A stretch of 64,000 nt of DNA from an uncultured Sulfitobacter sp. (GTDB taxonomy: Bacteria > Pseudomonadota > Alphaproteobacteria > Rhodobacterales > Rhodobacteraceae): the NCBI RefSeq assembly GCF_947502895.1, contig NZ_CANNBM010000002.1, positions 372,001 through 436,000 of the forward strand, in the 5' to 3' direction. This document shows, one piece after another, positions 1 through 7,129 of the stretch (the stretch's first letter is position 1; the number at the start of each line of letters is the position of its first letter). Under the pieces are notes generated by a model. That model was not told the DNA's origin. It saw nothing but the letters and a program-made list of their open reading frames with translations, and ran no database searches. Made by a program: the position numbers and the translations under genes.

Positions 1-234
1 CCGCGCTGTCAGTCAACCCGTGCGTTCGCGCGAAATTTTGACAGACTTCACCCCGAGTTGCCCATCGGATATTGGGACGAGCGTTTATCAACAGTGGCCG
101 CCGAACGCGCGCTGTTAGAGGCGGATACGTCACGCAAGCGTCGCGCCGAGGTCATTGATCACGTCGCAGCAAGCTATATCTTGCAGGGAGTTCTGGACAG
201 GCTGCACGTATTGCGCCGCACACAAGGGAATTGA
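1..234 (+). CDS. ruvX: Holliday junction resolvase-like RuvX/YqgF, C-terminal part
   Basis: The first 77 codons are the 3' end of a gene whose start lies outside the window. The translation contains QSTRAFARN, then IGYWDERLSTVAAERALL and EADTSRKRRAEVIDHVAAS, and ends LRRTQGN. These match the conserved C-terminal half of RuvX/YqgF: the DER(L/F)(T/S)T catalytic segment and the SRKRR...D...AA helix. The family is an RNase H-fold nuclease linked to Holliday junctions and pre-16S rRNA maturation. The stop lies 3 bp before the DUF1289 start, so the two are probably co-transcribed. Only the missing N-terminus limits the call. Confidence 0.9.
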   Translation, partial: PRCQSTRAFARNFDRLHPELPIGYWDERLSTVAAERALLEADTSRKRRAEVIDHVAASYILQGVLDRLHVLRRTQGN

Positions 235-237
235 AAA

Positions 238-474
238 ATGAGCGATGATGTCTGGAAACGTGCGGAAATCGAAAGCCCCTGTATCAAAATCTGCGTGATC
301 CATCCTGAAAGCCGTCTGTGCACAGGATGCCTGCGCTCGATCGACGAAATCGGTGCTTGGTCGCGGATGACGCCCGAAGTGCGGCGCGCTGTGATGCAGG
401 AACTGCCTGCACGCGCGGGGGAGTTTTCAAAAAGGCGTGGCGGACGGGCGGCACGACTGGCCCGAGGCAGTTAA
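238..474 (+). CDS. DUF1289 small cysteine-rich protein
   Basis: This 78-residue protein carries the DUF1289 pattern: four cysteines (C15, C19, C28, C31) spaced C-x3-C-x8-C-x2-C, followed by a DEIGAW and M.PEVRR segment. The spacing suggests a small metal-binding knuckle. The biochemical role of the family is not known to me. It starts 3 bp after ruvX, an arrangement I associate with Rhodobacteraceae, and probably shares its transcript. The last 15 residues are basic and low in complexity. Start chosen at the ATG directly after the ruvX stop. Confidence 0.85.
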   Translation: MSDDVWKRAEIESPCIKICVIHPESRLCTGCLRSIDEIGAWSRMTPEVRRAVMQELPARAGEFSKRRGGRAARLARGS

Positions 475-478
475 ACTT

Positions 479-709
479 TCAGCTTTCGCGCTTGGCGGGC
501 ACGCCGAACATTGCTTCGGCAGCGCGGGTGCGCATCTGACGTGGCAAGCTCACGACATTTGGCGCGTAAATCATATTGGCCCCGATCAGGTCATGGCCCT
601 GCGCAAATGCAACCGATGGCGCATTAAGTGCAGGATACTGGCCTGATGCGCCTTCATCCGCGCCAAAATATGCAAGCCGCCCGAACGGTCCTGTGATGAT
701 CTGATTCAT
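479..709 (-). CDS. small conserved-looking hypothetical protein
   Basis: A 76-residue frame on the minus strand, convergent with the DUF1289 gene and ending 4 bp from it. A purine-rich Shine-Dalgarno (GAGGCAG) lies about 3 bases upstream of the ATG, which supports translation. The protein has no signal peptide or membrane segment. Its middle part reads like a folded soluble domain, and the C-terminus (LPRQMRTRAAEAMFGVP) looks like an amphipathic helix. I do not recognise a family. Opposite-strand frames here lack comparable start signals. Confidence 0.6.
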   Translation of the reverse strand: MNQIITGPFGRLAYFGADEGASGQYPALNAPSVAFAQGHDLIGANMIYAPNVVSLPRQMRTRAAEAMFGVPAKRES

Positions 710-854
710 GTCTGCCTCTTCGCTCGGTTAGCCCCTCTTGCGGGGGCACTTGTGCGACTGTGATGCCAATCAGTTCGGGCAACAATATGGCAACCTCAAG
801 ATAATTGTAGGGCGAGGCGAAACGGTGACAGGTACGCAGAATTTATCAAATGCA

Positions 855-1610
855 CTATGGCATGGACAGCCAAGCCGCCGCACCACCGATACATTCGGGA
901 CGGAAAAACGCAATCATTCGCCCCTCGCCCGTGGGATCAGGCGCATCGCCCCAAGGGGCCGTCCCGTGCAAGACAAACGGATGCAATAGCGCGCTCTGCC
1001 CGATACCAATGCTTAACGGAACAGGTTCACAGGTCTCGAACACCTGTCTGCGAGCCGCTTGATAGACATCGGTGATATCGACCTGCGCGGGGTCATTTCT
1101 GCCGTATGCCTCACGCAAAGCGGCTTGCATGATCCGCTGACTGCCTGGCCAGACGACAGTAGGTGCGGCAGGCTGATCGTTCAGCGGGATGGATAGAATA
1201 TATGCATGAAACTCCTGGGCAAAGCGGCGCCGCTCTGGCCCCACGGGCAATAAACCGTCCACATGCGCCGCCGCGCGTCTATGGCGGTAGCGATGGTTTG
1301 CGTCACTCTCTGCGGTGTCTTGGCGTGGGTAACCCGCATAAACGATCGACAATTGTGCCCGATGCAGCGGTATATCGGGCACACAGGCTTGCCACGGTCC
1401 TTTCAGCGAAACACCTGCAATGGCGCCATTGGCATCATTGGGCAATGCATCTACCCCGACAAACCACGTACGCCCGTGGCGTAGATTGTCCGGCCCTTTA
1501 TTCGCAGGATCATCGGCGATACCACGCGCCACACCAATAGCTGCTTTTGCCCATGCAGCCGTATCGGGATCATAGTCGAATATCCGAAATCCTGCCGCAT
1601 CTGTCTGCAT
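855..1610 (-). CDS. Fe(II)/2-oxoglutarate dioxygenase-like protein
   Basis: A 251-residue protein starting 2 bp after the TauE stop, so translationally coupled. It shows a facial-triad-like pattern of a double-stranded beta-helix: HVD at residues 116-118, a distal histidine near 215 in LHGTAPW, and an arginine 16 residues later in EGRMIAFFRPE that could bind 2-oxoglutarate. This H-x-D...H...R order is seen in Fe(II)/2OG oxygenases such as phytanoyl-CoA dioxygenase relatives. The family assignment is my inference from spacing only; an unrelated cupin or hypothetical protein is possible. Coupling to a sulfite/sulfonate-type exporter hints at sulfur or organic anion chemistry. Confidence 0.55.
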   Translation of the reverse strand: MQTDAAGFRIFDYDPDTAAWAKAAIGVARGIADDPANKGPDNLRHGRTWFVGVDALPNDANGAIAGVSLKGPWQACVPDIPLHRAQLSIVYAGYPRQDTAESDANHRYRHRRAAAHVDGLLPVGPERRRFAQEFHAYILSIPLNDQPAAPTVVWPGSQRIMQAALREAYGRNDPAQVDITDVYQAARRQVFETCEPVPLSIGIGQSALLHPFVLHGTAPWGDAPDPTGEGRMIAFFRPECIGGAAAWLSMP

Positions 1611-1612
1611 GC

Positions 1613-2437
1613 TCAGCCGAGCCAAACCTTGCGCAGCATGTTAAGGGCAACCAGCACCAAAAACACAGCAAACACACGCTTCAACGGCTTGGGGTCCATC
1701 GCATGCGCAAGCCGCGCGCCCATCGGCGCGGTGATAAGCGTCATCGCGATCACCAGTACAAATGCCACCAGATTGACTGCACCAATGGTAAAGGGCGGGC
1801 GCGTTGCAGGGTCAACCGCAACGAACAAAAATCCGATAACGGAAGGCACCGCAATTACCACGCCAAAACCCGCAGCAGTAGCGACAGCGCGGTGGATCGG
1901 CGTGTTAAACAAGCTCATCAATGGCACACCGAAACTTCCCCCGCCAATCCCCATCAAGACAGAAAGAAAGCCCACGGCTGGCGACAGCCCTGCACGAGCA
2001 ACGCCGCGCGGCATCGCCTGCCCCAACCGCCAATCCGCGCGGCCAAATCCCATATACAACCCGACAATCAATGCCAGAACGCCAAATATCGCCTGCAAAG
2101 TAGAGGACCGCAGGCCCGAAACAACCAACATCCCGATCACTGCTCCAATCACAATTCCAGGCGCCCAGGATCGCAAAATATCCCAGTCCACGGCACCTTT
2201 TTTATTGTGCGACATGACCGATCTGACCGACGTGACAATAATCGTCGCAAGGGAGGTGGCCAGACACATCTGCATCAATTGATCGCCACCATATCCCAGT
2301 GTCTGGAAGGCGTAGAAAAACGCAGGCACCAGAACAATGCCTCCCCCGACCCCCAAAAGCCCTGCAAGCACGCCCGCAAACGCCCCGATAACCAACAGCA
2401 ATCCTGCCATCTGTATCAGCAATATCGTATCTGGCAT
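1613..2437 (-). CDS. TauE/SafE-family membrane permease (DUF81)
   Basis: A 274-residue integral membrane protein with about eight hydrophobic segments. It has the paired glycine-rich TauE motifs: GVLAGLLGVGGGIVLVP in the first half and GFLSVLMGIGGGSFGVPLM in the second. This internal duplication is diagnostic of the family, which exports sulfite, sulfoacetate or related organic anions; substrates vary. The start is the ATG at 2435-2437, preceded by a strong GGAAGGG site. The longer frame upstream lies inside dusA and is rejected. It follows dusA after about 30 bp and is coupled to the 2OG-like gene. Confidence 0.88.
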   Translation of the reverse strand: MPDTILLIQMAGLLLVIGAFAGVLAGLLGVGGGIVLVPAFFYAFQTLGYGGDQLMQMCLATSLATIIVTSVRSVMSHNKKGAVDWDILRSWAPGIVIGAVIGMLVVSGLRSSTLQAIFGVLALIVGLYMGFGRADWRLGQAMPRGVARAGLSPAVGFLSVLMGIGGGSFGVPLMSLFNTPIHRAVATAAGFGVVIAVPSVIGFLFVAVDPATRPPFTIGAVNLVAFVLVIAMTLITAPMGARLAHAMDPKPLKRVFAVFLVLVALNMLRKVWLG

Positions 2438-2468
2438 GCGCCCACCCTTCCTGAAAGATGCGAGAGTG

Positions 2469-3482
2469 CTACACCGCGCGCGCCTGCGCTGCCAGCGCAG
2501 ATTGCGCCTGCACCTGCACCTGCTCCAACGCGTCACGAACCAAGGAAGGACCCACCCCATCCTTGTGCGCGCCTTCTGACAAAACACGCCGCCAGATACG
2601 CGCACCGGGACGGCCCGCGAACAGCCCCAACATGTGTCGCGTGACCGAGGCAAGTTTCCCCCCAGTCGCCAGATGCGCTTCAATATAGGGCAGCATGGCA
2701 AGCACGACCTCTTCGGGTGAGGTATCTGCACCCGCGCCATAAACACGCCGATCCGCCTGACACAGAATATCGCTTGGTTGATGATAGGCTGCACGCCCGA
2801 TCATTACCCCATCCATCCCTGCATCCAGTGCAGCAATCGCCGCATCCAATGTGGCAACACCGCCGTTGAGGGATAGATGCAGGTTTGGGAACAGCTCTTT
2901 CATCTGGTGAACCAACGGGTAATCAAGTGGTGGAATATCCCGGTTTTCTTTCGGGCTGAGACCGTCCAGCCATGCCATGCGGGCGTGCACTGTCATCCTC
3001 TCGACCCCTGCGCCAACCATTCGGCTCAGAAATTCGGGCAAAACCGCGTTCGGATCCTGATCGTCCACACCAATGCGACATTTAACGGTCACATCCACAT
3101 CCACCGCGCGGCGCATCGCGGTTACACAGCGCGCAACCAATGCCGCATCCTTCATCAATACGGCACCAAATGCCCCGGATTGCACGCGATCGGACGGGCA
3201 GCCTACATTCAGGTTTATCTCGTCGTAACCCGCTTGCGCCCCCAGACGCGCGGCCTCAGCCAGTTCAGCAGGGTCGGAACCACCCAGTTGCAATGCGACA
3301 GGATGTTCGGCGGCGCTATGCGCCAGCAGATGCAGCGCGCCACCGCGCACCAGTGCAGGCGCAGTCACCATTTCGGTGTACAGCAGCGTATGCGCGCTCA
3401 TCAAACGGTGCAGATAGCGGCAATGGCGATCCGTCCAGTCCATCATGGGTGCGACCGACAGGCGGGCGGCCCGGGTGACCAT
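2469..3482 (-). CDS. dusA: tRNA-dihydrouridine(20/20a) synthase
   Basis: FMN enzyme that reduces uridine at positions 20/20a in the tRNA D-loop. Visible motifs are LSVAPMMDWTDRHCR at the N-terminus (FMN barrel strand 1), HPVALQLGGSDP, INLNVGCPSDRVQSG with the conserved catalytic-loop cysteine, TVKCRIGVDD, and LSLNGGV. The C-terminal helical tRNA-binding domain is present. These are the DusA-subfamily forms rather than DusB or DusC. The start is uncertain: several in-frame ATGs occur up to 3569. I chose the last one before the conserved domain, giving about 337 residues, near family length. Confidence 0.93.
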   Translation of the reverse strand: MVTRAARLSVAPMMDWTDRHCRYLHRLMSAHTLLYTEMVTAPALVRGGALHLLAHSAAEHPVALQLGGSDPAELAEAARLGAQAGYDEINLNVGCPSDRVQSGAFGAVLMKDAALVARCVTAMRRAVDVDVTVKCRIGVDDQDPNAVLPEFLSRMVGAGVERMTVHARMAWLDGLSPKENRDIPPLDYPLVHQMKELFPNLHLSLNGGVATLDAAIAALDAGMDGVMIGRAAYHQPSDILCQADRRVYGAGADTSPEEVVLAMLPYIEAHLATGGKLASVTRHMLGLFAGRPGARIWRRVLSEGAHKDGVGPSLVRDALEQVQVQAQSALAAQARAV

Positions 3483-3849
3483 GGATTTGCCCATTCTTTC
3501 GTGGGAGCCCGTCTGCCCTGCCGGGTGTCTTACATCAGACATATACCGAAATACTCTCGCTCTTGTCATCTATGACGCCCAGACTGGTGAGGTCAGGCTT
3601 TGTGAGGCGTGGAATAGGCCATTTTGCAAAAGACGTAAACGGCATGACCGAGCAGAGACTATGCTTCATCTGACAGTCTAGTAGTTTTGAAGTGGGCTGC
3701 GTATCACTGTAAGGCATTGTGGTTGATACGCCAGTCAGGATCACGCGATTGGGTTTGCGTCCGAGCTGCGGACAAAACCGCACTTGCTATCAACGATACG
3801 AATGTCTGCTTGGCAGGCTAGCCATCAATAGCTGCTTGTCCAAACGGGT
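3483..3849. other. gene-poor stretch between dusA and the family-5 binding protein
   Basis: No recognised gene. It holds any longer N-terminus of dusA, plus a minus-strand 82-codon frame (3535-3783) with no ribosome-binding site and no recognisable domain. Base composition appears more AT-rich than the flanking genes. I looked for transposase or IS-end features and found none convincing; it may be decayed sequence. Confidence 0.4.
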
Positions 3850-3888
3850 AAAACGGGACCGATTTATGAACACATAAGACCGGTCCCG
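3850..3888 (-). terminator. Rho-independent terminator of the binding-protein operon
   Basis: A perfect 8-bp inverted repeat (CGGGACCG at 3854-3861, CGGTCCCG at 3881-3888). On the minus strand it is followed directly by TTTT (3850-3853). It lies 13 bp after the stop of the family-5 binding protein and closes the three-gene minus-strand operon. Confidence 0.85.
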
Positions 3889-3901
3889 CTTGCAGATCAG
3901 A

Positions 3902-5539
3902 TCATGCGTCGATCCAGACCTTCTCAAGATGCATTTCGCGGAACTGATGACGCTCATAGCCTTTGACCGCCTCCACATGATGCAAGAAGAGGTTTTGCCA
4001 GAACGGCTGGATAATCGCACCGCTGGATTGCAGCATTTCCTGAATTTCAGCCATCAATACAGCGCGCTTATCCGCATCCGCAACACCAGATGCCTCGGCC
4101 AGTTTTGCGTCGAACTCAGGGTTGGCATGACCAGATTCGTTCCACGCCTCGCCTGAACGATATGCCAGACCAAGAACCTGCACGCCCAAAGGCCGCGCAC
4201 CCCAGTTGGTTGTCGAGAACGGGTATTTCGTCCAGTCATTCCAGAACGACGAGCCGGGAATGATCGTGCGTTTGACATTGAAACCCGCATCGCGAAGCTG
4301 GCCTGCGATTGCATCTGTCGTGACGGTCCGCCAATCGCCATCAATGGAAATAAGCTCCATTTCTGTGTCCCCATGGCCTGCGCTGTCCAACATCGCCTTG
4401 GCGGCAGCGGGATCAACTTTTTGCGCTGGCAATTTGGCATATTCAGGGTGCATCGGGCCGACATGGTGGTTTTCGGCAGGCTTACCCAAACCGTTCAGGC
4501 CAAGTTCCAGCACGATGTTATTGTCGACTGCCATCTGCACTGCGCGGCGCACATCCGCGTTGTCGAAGGGTGCTGAATCTGCGCGCATGCGCGCGACGAT
4601 TGTACTGGCCGTCTCTTTCTCTTTGCGCACCAGACCCAACCCGTCAAGAACTTCGACAAAGTCTGCATTTGTTTCGTCGTTGACGTGAATTTCTTCTGAA
4701 TCGAAGGCAGCAACCATTGCCGAGGGGTCCGTGCCATAATCAATGAACTCAACCGCATCAAGGAAGACTTCCCCTCCCCACCAGCCGCCGTCACGGCGCG
4801 TTACCGTCGCACGCGTGCCTACTTCATAATCACCCAGAACAAAGGGACCAGTGCCAATGGGGTTGTCTTTCAGTCCAGCTTCGGGGGTATAGCTGCGGTG
4901 CAGGATCAACGCAGGATAGTCCGACATGCCTGCAATCAAGGTGATGTCGGATTGCTCAAGGTTCAGACGCACAGTGTGGTCATCCACACGTTCAATCGCG
5001 CCTTCCCGCGCAACGCCTGTCTCTGCATCAATCAGCGATGTCATGCGCCCCGCCATAGAGTTGCCCTCGGCGTCTTTTTCGCACCAGCGGTTGAAATTAA
5101 AGATTACATCATCTGCGGTGAAGGCATCACCGTTGTTCCACACGGCATTTTTGCGCAGGTTGAGTGTATAGGTTTTTGCATCGTCGCTGACCTCCCAGCT
5201 TTCCAGCAGCATGCCCTTGAAGGAGAAATCCATGTCCCAACGGACAAGCGGCTCTACAAATTGACGCGCGACGTTGGCTGGCTCTGTCCAGTCGAAAGTA
5301 CGAGGATCCTTGAGATCAAGTATCCGCATCCCGACTTTCAACGTGCCACCCTTTTTTGCGTGGCCATCCGCCGCTGCAGGTGTGGGCAGCGCAGCACCGA
5401 TCAAGCCGTAAGCGACGGCAGCGCTAGCACCGAATGTGCTGGCTGTTGCGATGAATTCGCGACGGCTCATCTTTCCTTCGCGGGTCTGTTTGGCAAGGTC
5501 GGCCACGATGGGCCGCACATCATTCTTTGGTGAATTCAT
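3902..5539 (-). CDS. ABC transporter substrate-binding protein, family 5 (peptide/opine type), Tat-exported
   Basis: A 545-residue periplasmic binding protein of the DppA/OppA class (SBP_bac_5). The N-terminus has a twin-arginine signal (MSRREFIATAS, Arg26-Arg27) followed by a hydrophobic stretch and an AAA cleavage region near residue 57. The family core is visible: LLESWEVSDDAKTYTLNLRK, then VWNNGDAFTADDVIFNF, and NPIGTGPFVL. The DNA next to it encodes no permease or ATPase, so it is an orphan receptor that must use a remote transporter. It follows the MttB gene by about 30 bp, which suggests a methylated amine or small betaine-like ligand rather than peptides; that is inference. Confidence 0.9.
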   Translation of the reverse strand: MNSPKNDVRPIVADLAKQTREGKMSRREFIATASTFGASAAVAYGLIGAALPTPAAADGHAKKGGTLKVGMRILDLKDPRTFDWTEPANVARQFVEPLVRWDMDFSFKGMLLESWEVSDDAKTYTLNLRKNAVWNNGDAFTADDVIFNFNRWCEKDAEGNSMAGRMTSLIDAETGVAREGAIERVDDHTVRLNLEQSDITLIAGMSDYPALILHRSYTPEAGLKDNPIGTGPFVLGDYEVGTRATVTRRDGGWWGGEVFLDAVEFIDYGTDPSAMVAAFDSEEIHVNDETNADFVEVLDGLGLVRKEKETASTIVARMRADSAPFDNADVRRAVQMAVDNNIVLELGLNGLGKPAENHHVGPMHPEYAKLPAQKVDPAAAKAMLDSAGHGDTEMELISIDGDWRTVTTDAIAGQLRDAGFNVKRTIIPGSSFWNDWTKYPFSTTNWGARPLGVQVLGLAYRSGEAWNESGHANPEFDAKLAEASGVADADKRAVLMAEIQEMLQSSGAIIQPFWQNLFLHHVEAVKGYERHQFREMHLEKVWIDA

Positions 5540-5568
5540 TCTTTCTCTCCCAGTTTTAGAGGCTTGGT

Positions 5569-7116
5569 TTAATCAAGCGGCGGCGCGCCTCCGTCTGCCG
5601 TTGCTTTTTCGATAAATGGTATCATCCGTTCAACTGCGTCAGCCGCTGTCGGAGGGGCTACAAACTCGTTCAGCTTGTTTTTCCATACCGCGGTTGCGCG
5701 CTGTGCCGATGTAAGCCCGCCTGCCTCGGTCCATGAACCGAAATTATTCAGATCTGCGACGATCGGTTCATAAAATGCAGTATTGAAGCGGTCCATTGTA
5801 TGCTGTGTCGCAAAGAAATGCCCGCCTGGCTGCACATCGGCTAAGGCCTCGAACCCGATCTCGGCGTCATCCGCGATAGGTCTGGTGCACAGTTCTGCAA
5901 AAATCTGCAAGCCCTCTATATCATTGATGAATTTCTCATATCCAAATGTCAGCCCACCTTCGAGCCAGCCTGCCGTATGCACCAGCAGCGTTCCATGGGC
6001 CAGCGAGCCGCCCCACAGGCCCATGACCGTTTCCAGCCCTGCTTGCATGTCCGGCGTATTCGCAGCCGACCCTGATGCCGTGCGCCATGGCAGATCAACA
6101 AGCTTGGCCAACTGCCCCCCGCCGATCTGCATTTTCAAATGATCCGGCGTGCCAAAAGCAGGTGAGCCTGATTTCATATCCACGTTCGAGCTGAACCCCC
6201 CATAGCTGACGGGCGCGCCGGGACGTGCAAGCTGCGACAGGGTGATTCCCATCATACATTCCGCATGCTGAAGCGTCAGCGCGCCGGCAGGCGTAATCGG
6301 TGCCATAGCCCCCGCCAGACAGAATGGCGTGATAATCGACAACTGCCCAGCGCGCGCAAAATCGATGATCCCCTGCGCCATGGGGTTATCCAGCATGCGC
6401 GGGCTATTGGTGTTGATTACTGTTGTGAGCCAGACGCCGTCTTCAAAATCATCTGCCGACAGATTCAGCGCCGTTTGCATCAGCTCGAACCCTTGTTCAA
6501 CCTGCCCACGGCCCCGCGCAAAAAGAAACATCGGCTTGTCGCCGAACTCCAGCTGCGTGCGCATGGTGGCATAGTGGCGCAGATGGATCGGTACATCCTG
6601 CGGTTCGGTCAGAGGCCCGAATGTATGCATCACATCATAGCTTTGGACCAGCTTGATTGCTTCTTCAAAATCCCGCAGTGACCCCGGTCTGCGTCCCCGC
6701 TCGGCATCGTTTGCGTTAGGACAGCCGACACCGGGCATAAAGATCATCGAACCCAGTTCATAATCCTGCTCACGCAGGGGATTGACCGCACGCATGCGGA
6801 TCGAGCGCGGCGCGGATGCAAGGGCGGCCTGCACGATATCGCGGCCAATAAAAACCATATCATCATCATCTACCCGCGCCCCAGCGGCAGCAAAAATTTG
6901 GCGCGCCTCGGGTAGCAGAACCTTTACGCCTAATTCCTCCAACACCCGAAGGGCTGTCTCGTGGATCGAATGTATTTCATCCTCCGAGAACATGATTTGT
7001 TGGGCAAACGGATGTTTCAGCTGTCGGTAGTTGGGCTGGCGGGCAGCTTTTGTTGCACCTGTGCGTTGGCTACGACCGCGCCTTCGTGGTTTGTCTCCGG
7101 CTGTGTTCTCAAGCAT
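5569..7116 (-). CDS. trimethylamine/quaternary-amine methyltransferase family protein (MttB-like)
   Basis: A 515-residue soluble protein of the MttB family, which moves a methyl group from tri- or quaternary amines such as trimethylamine or glycine betaine to a corrinoid protein. Visible family features are IMFSEDEIHSIHETALRVLEELGVKV, then a GVGCPNANDAERGRRPGSL segment, PITPAGALTLQHAECM, APVSYGGFSSNVDMKSG and the TIM-barrel end. The frame is open throughout with no in-frame amber codon, so it is the non-pyrrolysine type. The start at 7114-7116 lies 13 bp after the upstream flavoprotein; the ribosome-binding site is weak. No corrinoid protein gene is in the window. Confidence 0.88.
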   Translation of the reverse strand: MLENTAGDKPRRRGRSQRTGATKAARQPNYRQLKHPFAQQIMFSEDEIHSIHETALRVLEELGVKVLLPEARQIFAAAGARVDDDDMVFIGRDIVQAALASAPRSIRMRAVNPLREQDYELGSMIFMPGVGCPNANDAERGRRPGSLRDFEEAIKLVQSYDVMHTFGPLTEPQDVPIHLRHYATMRTQLEFGDKPMFLFARGRGQVEQGFELMQTALNLSADDFEDGVWLTTVINTNSPRMLDNPMAQGIIDFARAGQLSIITPFCLAGAMAPITPAGALTLQHAECMMGITLSQLARPGAPVSYGGFSSNVDMKSGSPAFGTPDHLKMQIGGGQLAKLVDLPWRTASGSAANTPDMQAGLETVMGLWGGSLAHGTLLVHTAGWLEGGLTFGYEKFINDIEGLQIFAELCTRPIADDAEIGFEALADVQPGGHFFATQHTMDRFNTAFYEPIVADLNNFGSWTEAGGLTSAQRATAVWKNKLNEFVAPPTAADAVERMIPFIEKATADGGAPPLD

Positions 7117-7129
7117 TTTGATTATCCAA

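Noticed and set aside
1547..2644. Long plus-strand frames (up to 365 codons) opposite the TauE-type and dioxygenase-like genes
   Set aside because: They are antisense shadows: low-complexity, His/Arg/Pro-rich, without domain or ribosome-binding site, while the minus-strand frames carry clear TauE motifs.
3535..3783. An 82-codon minus-strand frame, considered as a transposase remnant
   Set aside because: No transposase motif, no terminal inverted repeats or target duplication, and no ribosome-binding site could be seen.
5569..7116. Pyrrolysine-type MttB
   Set aside because: The frame has no in-frame TAG codon, and no pyrrolysine genes occur in the window; it is treated as the non-pyrrolysine subgroup.
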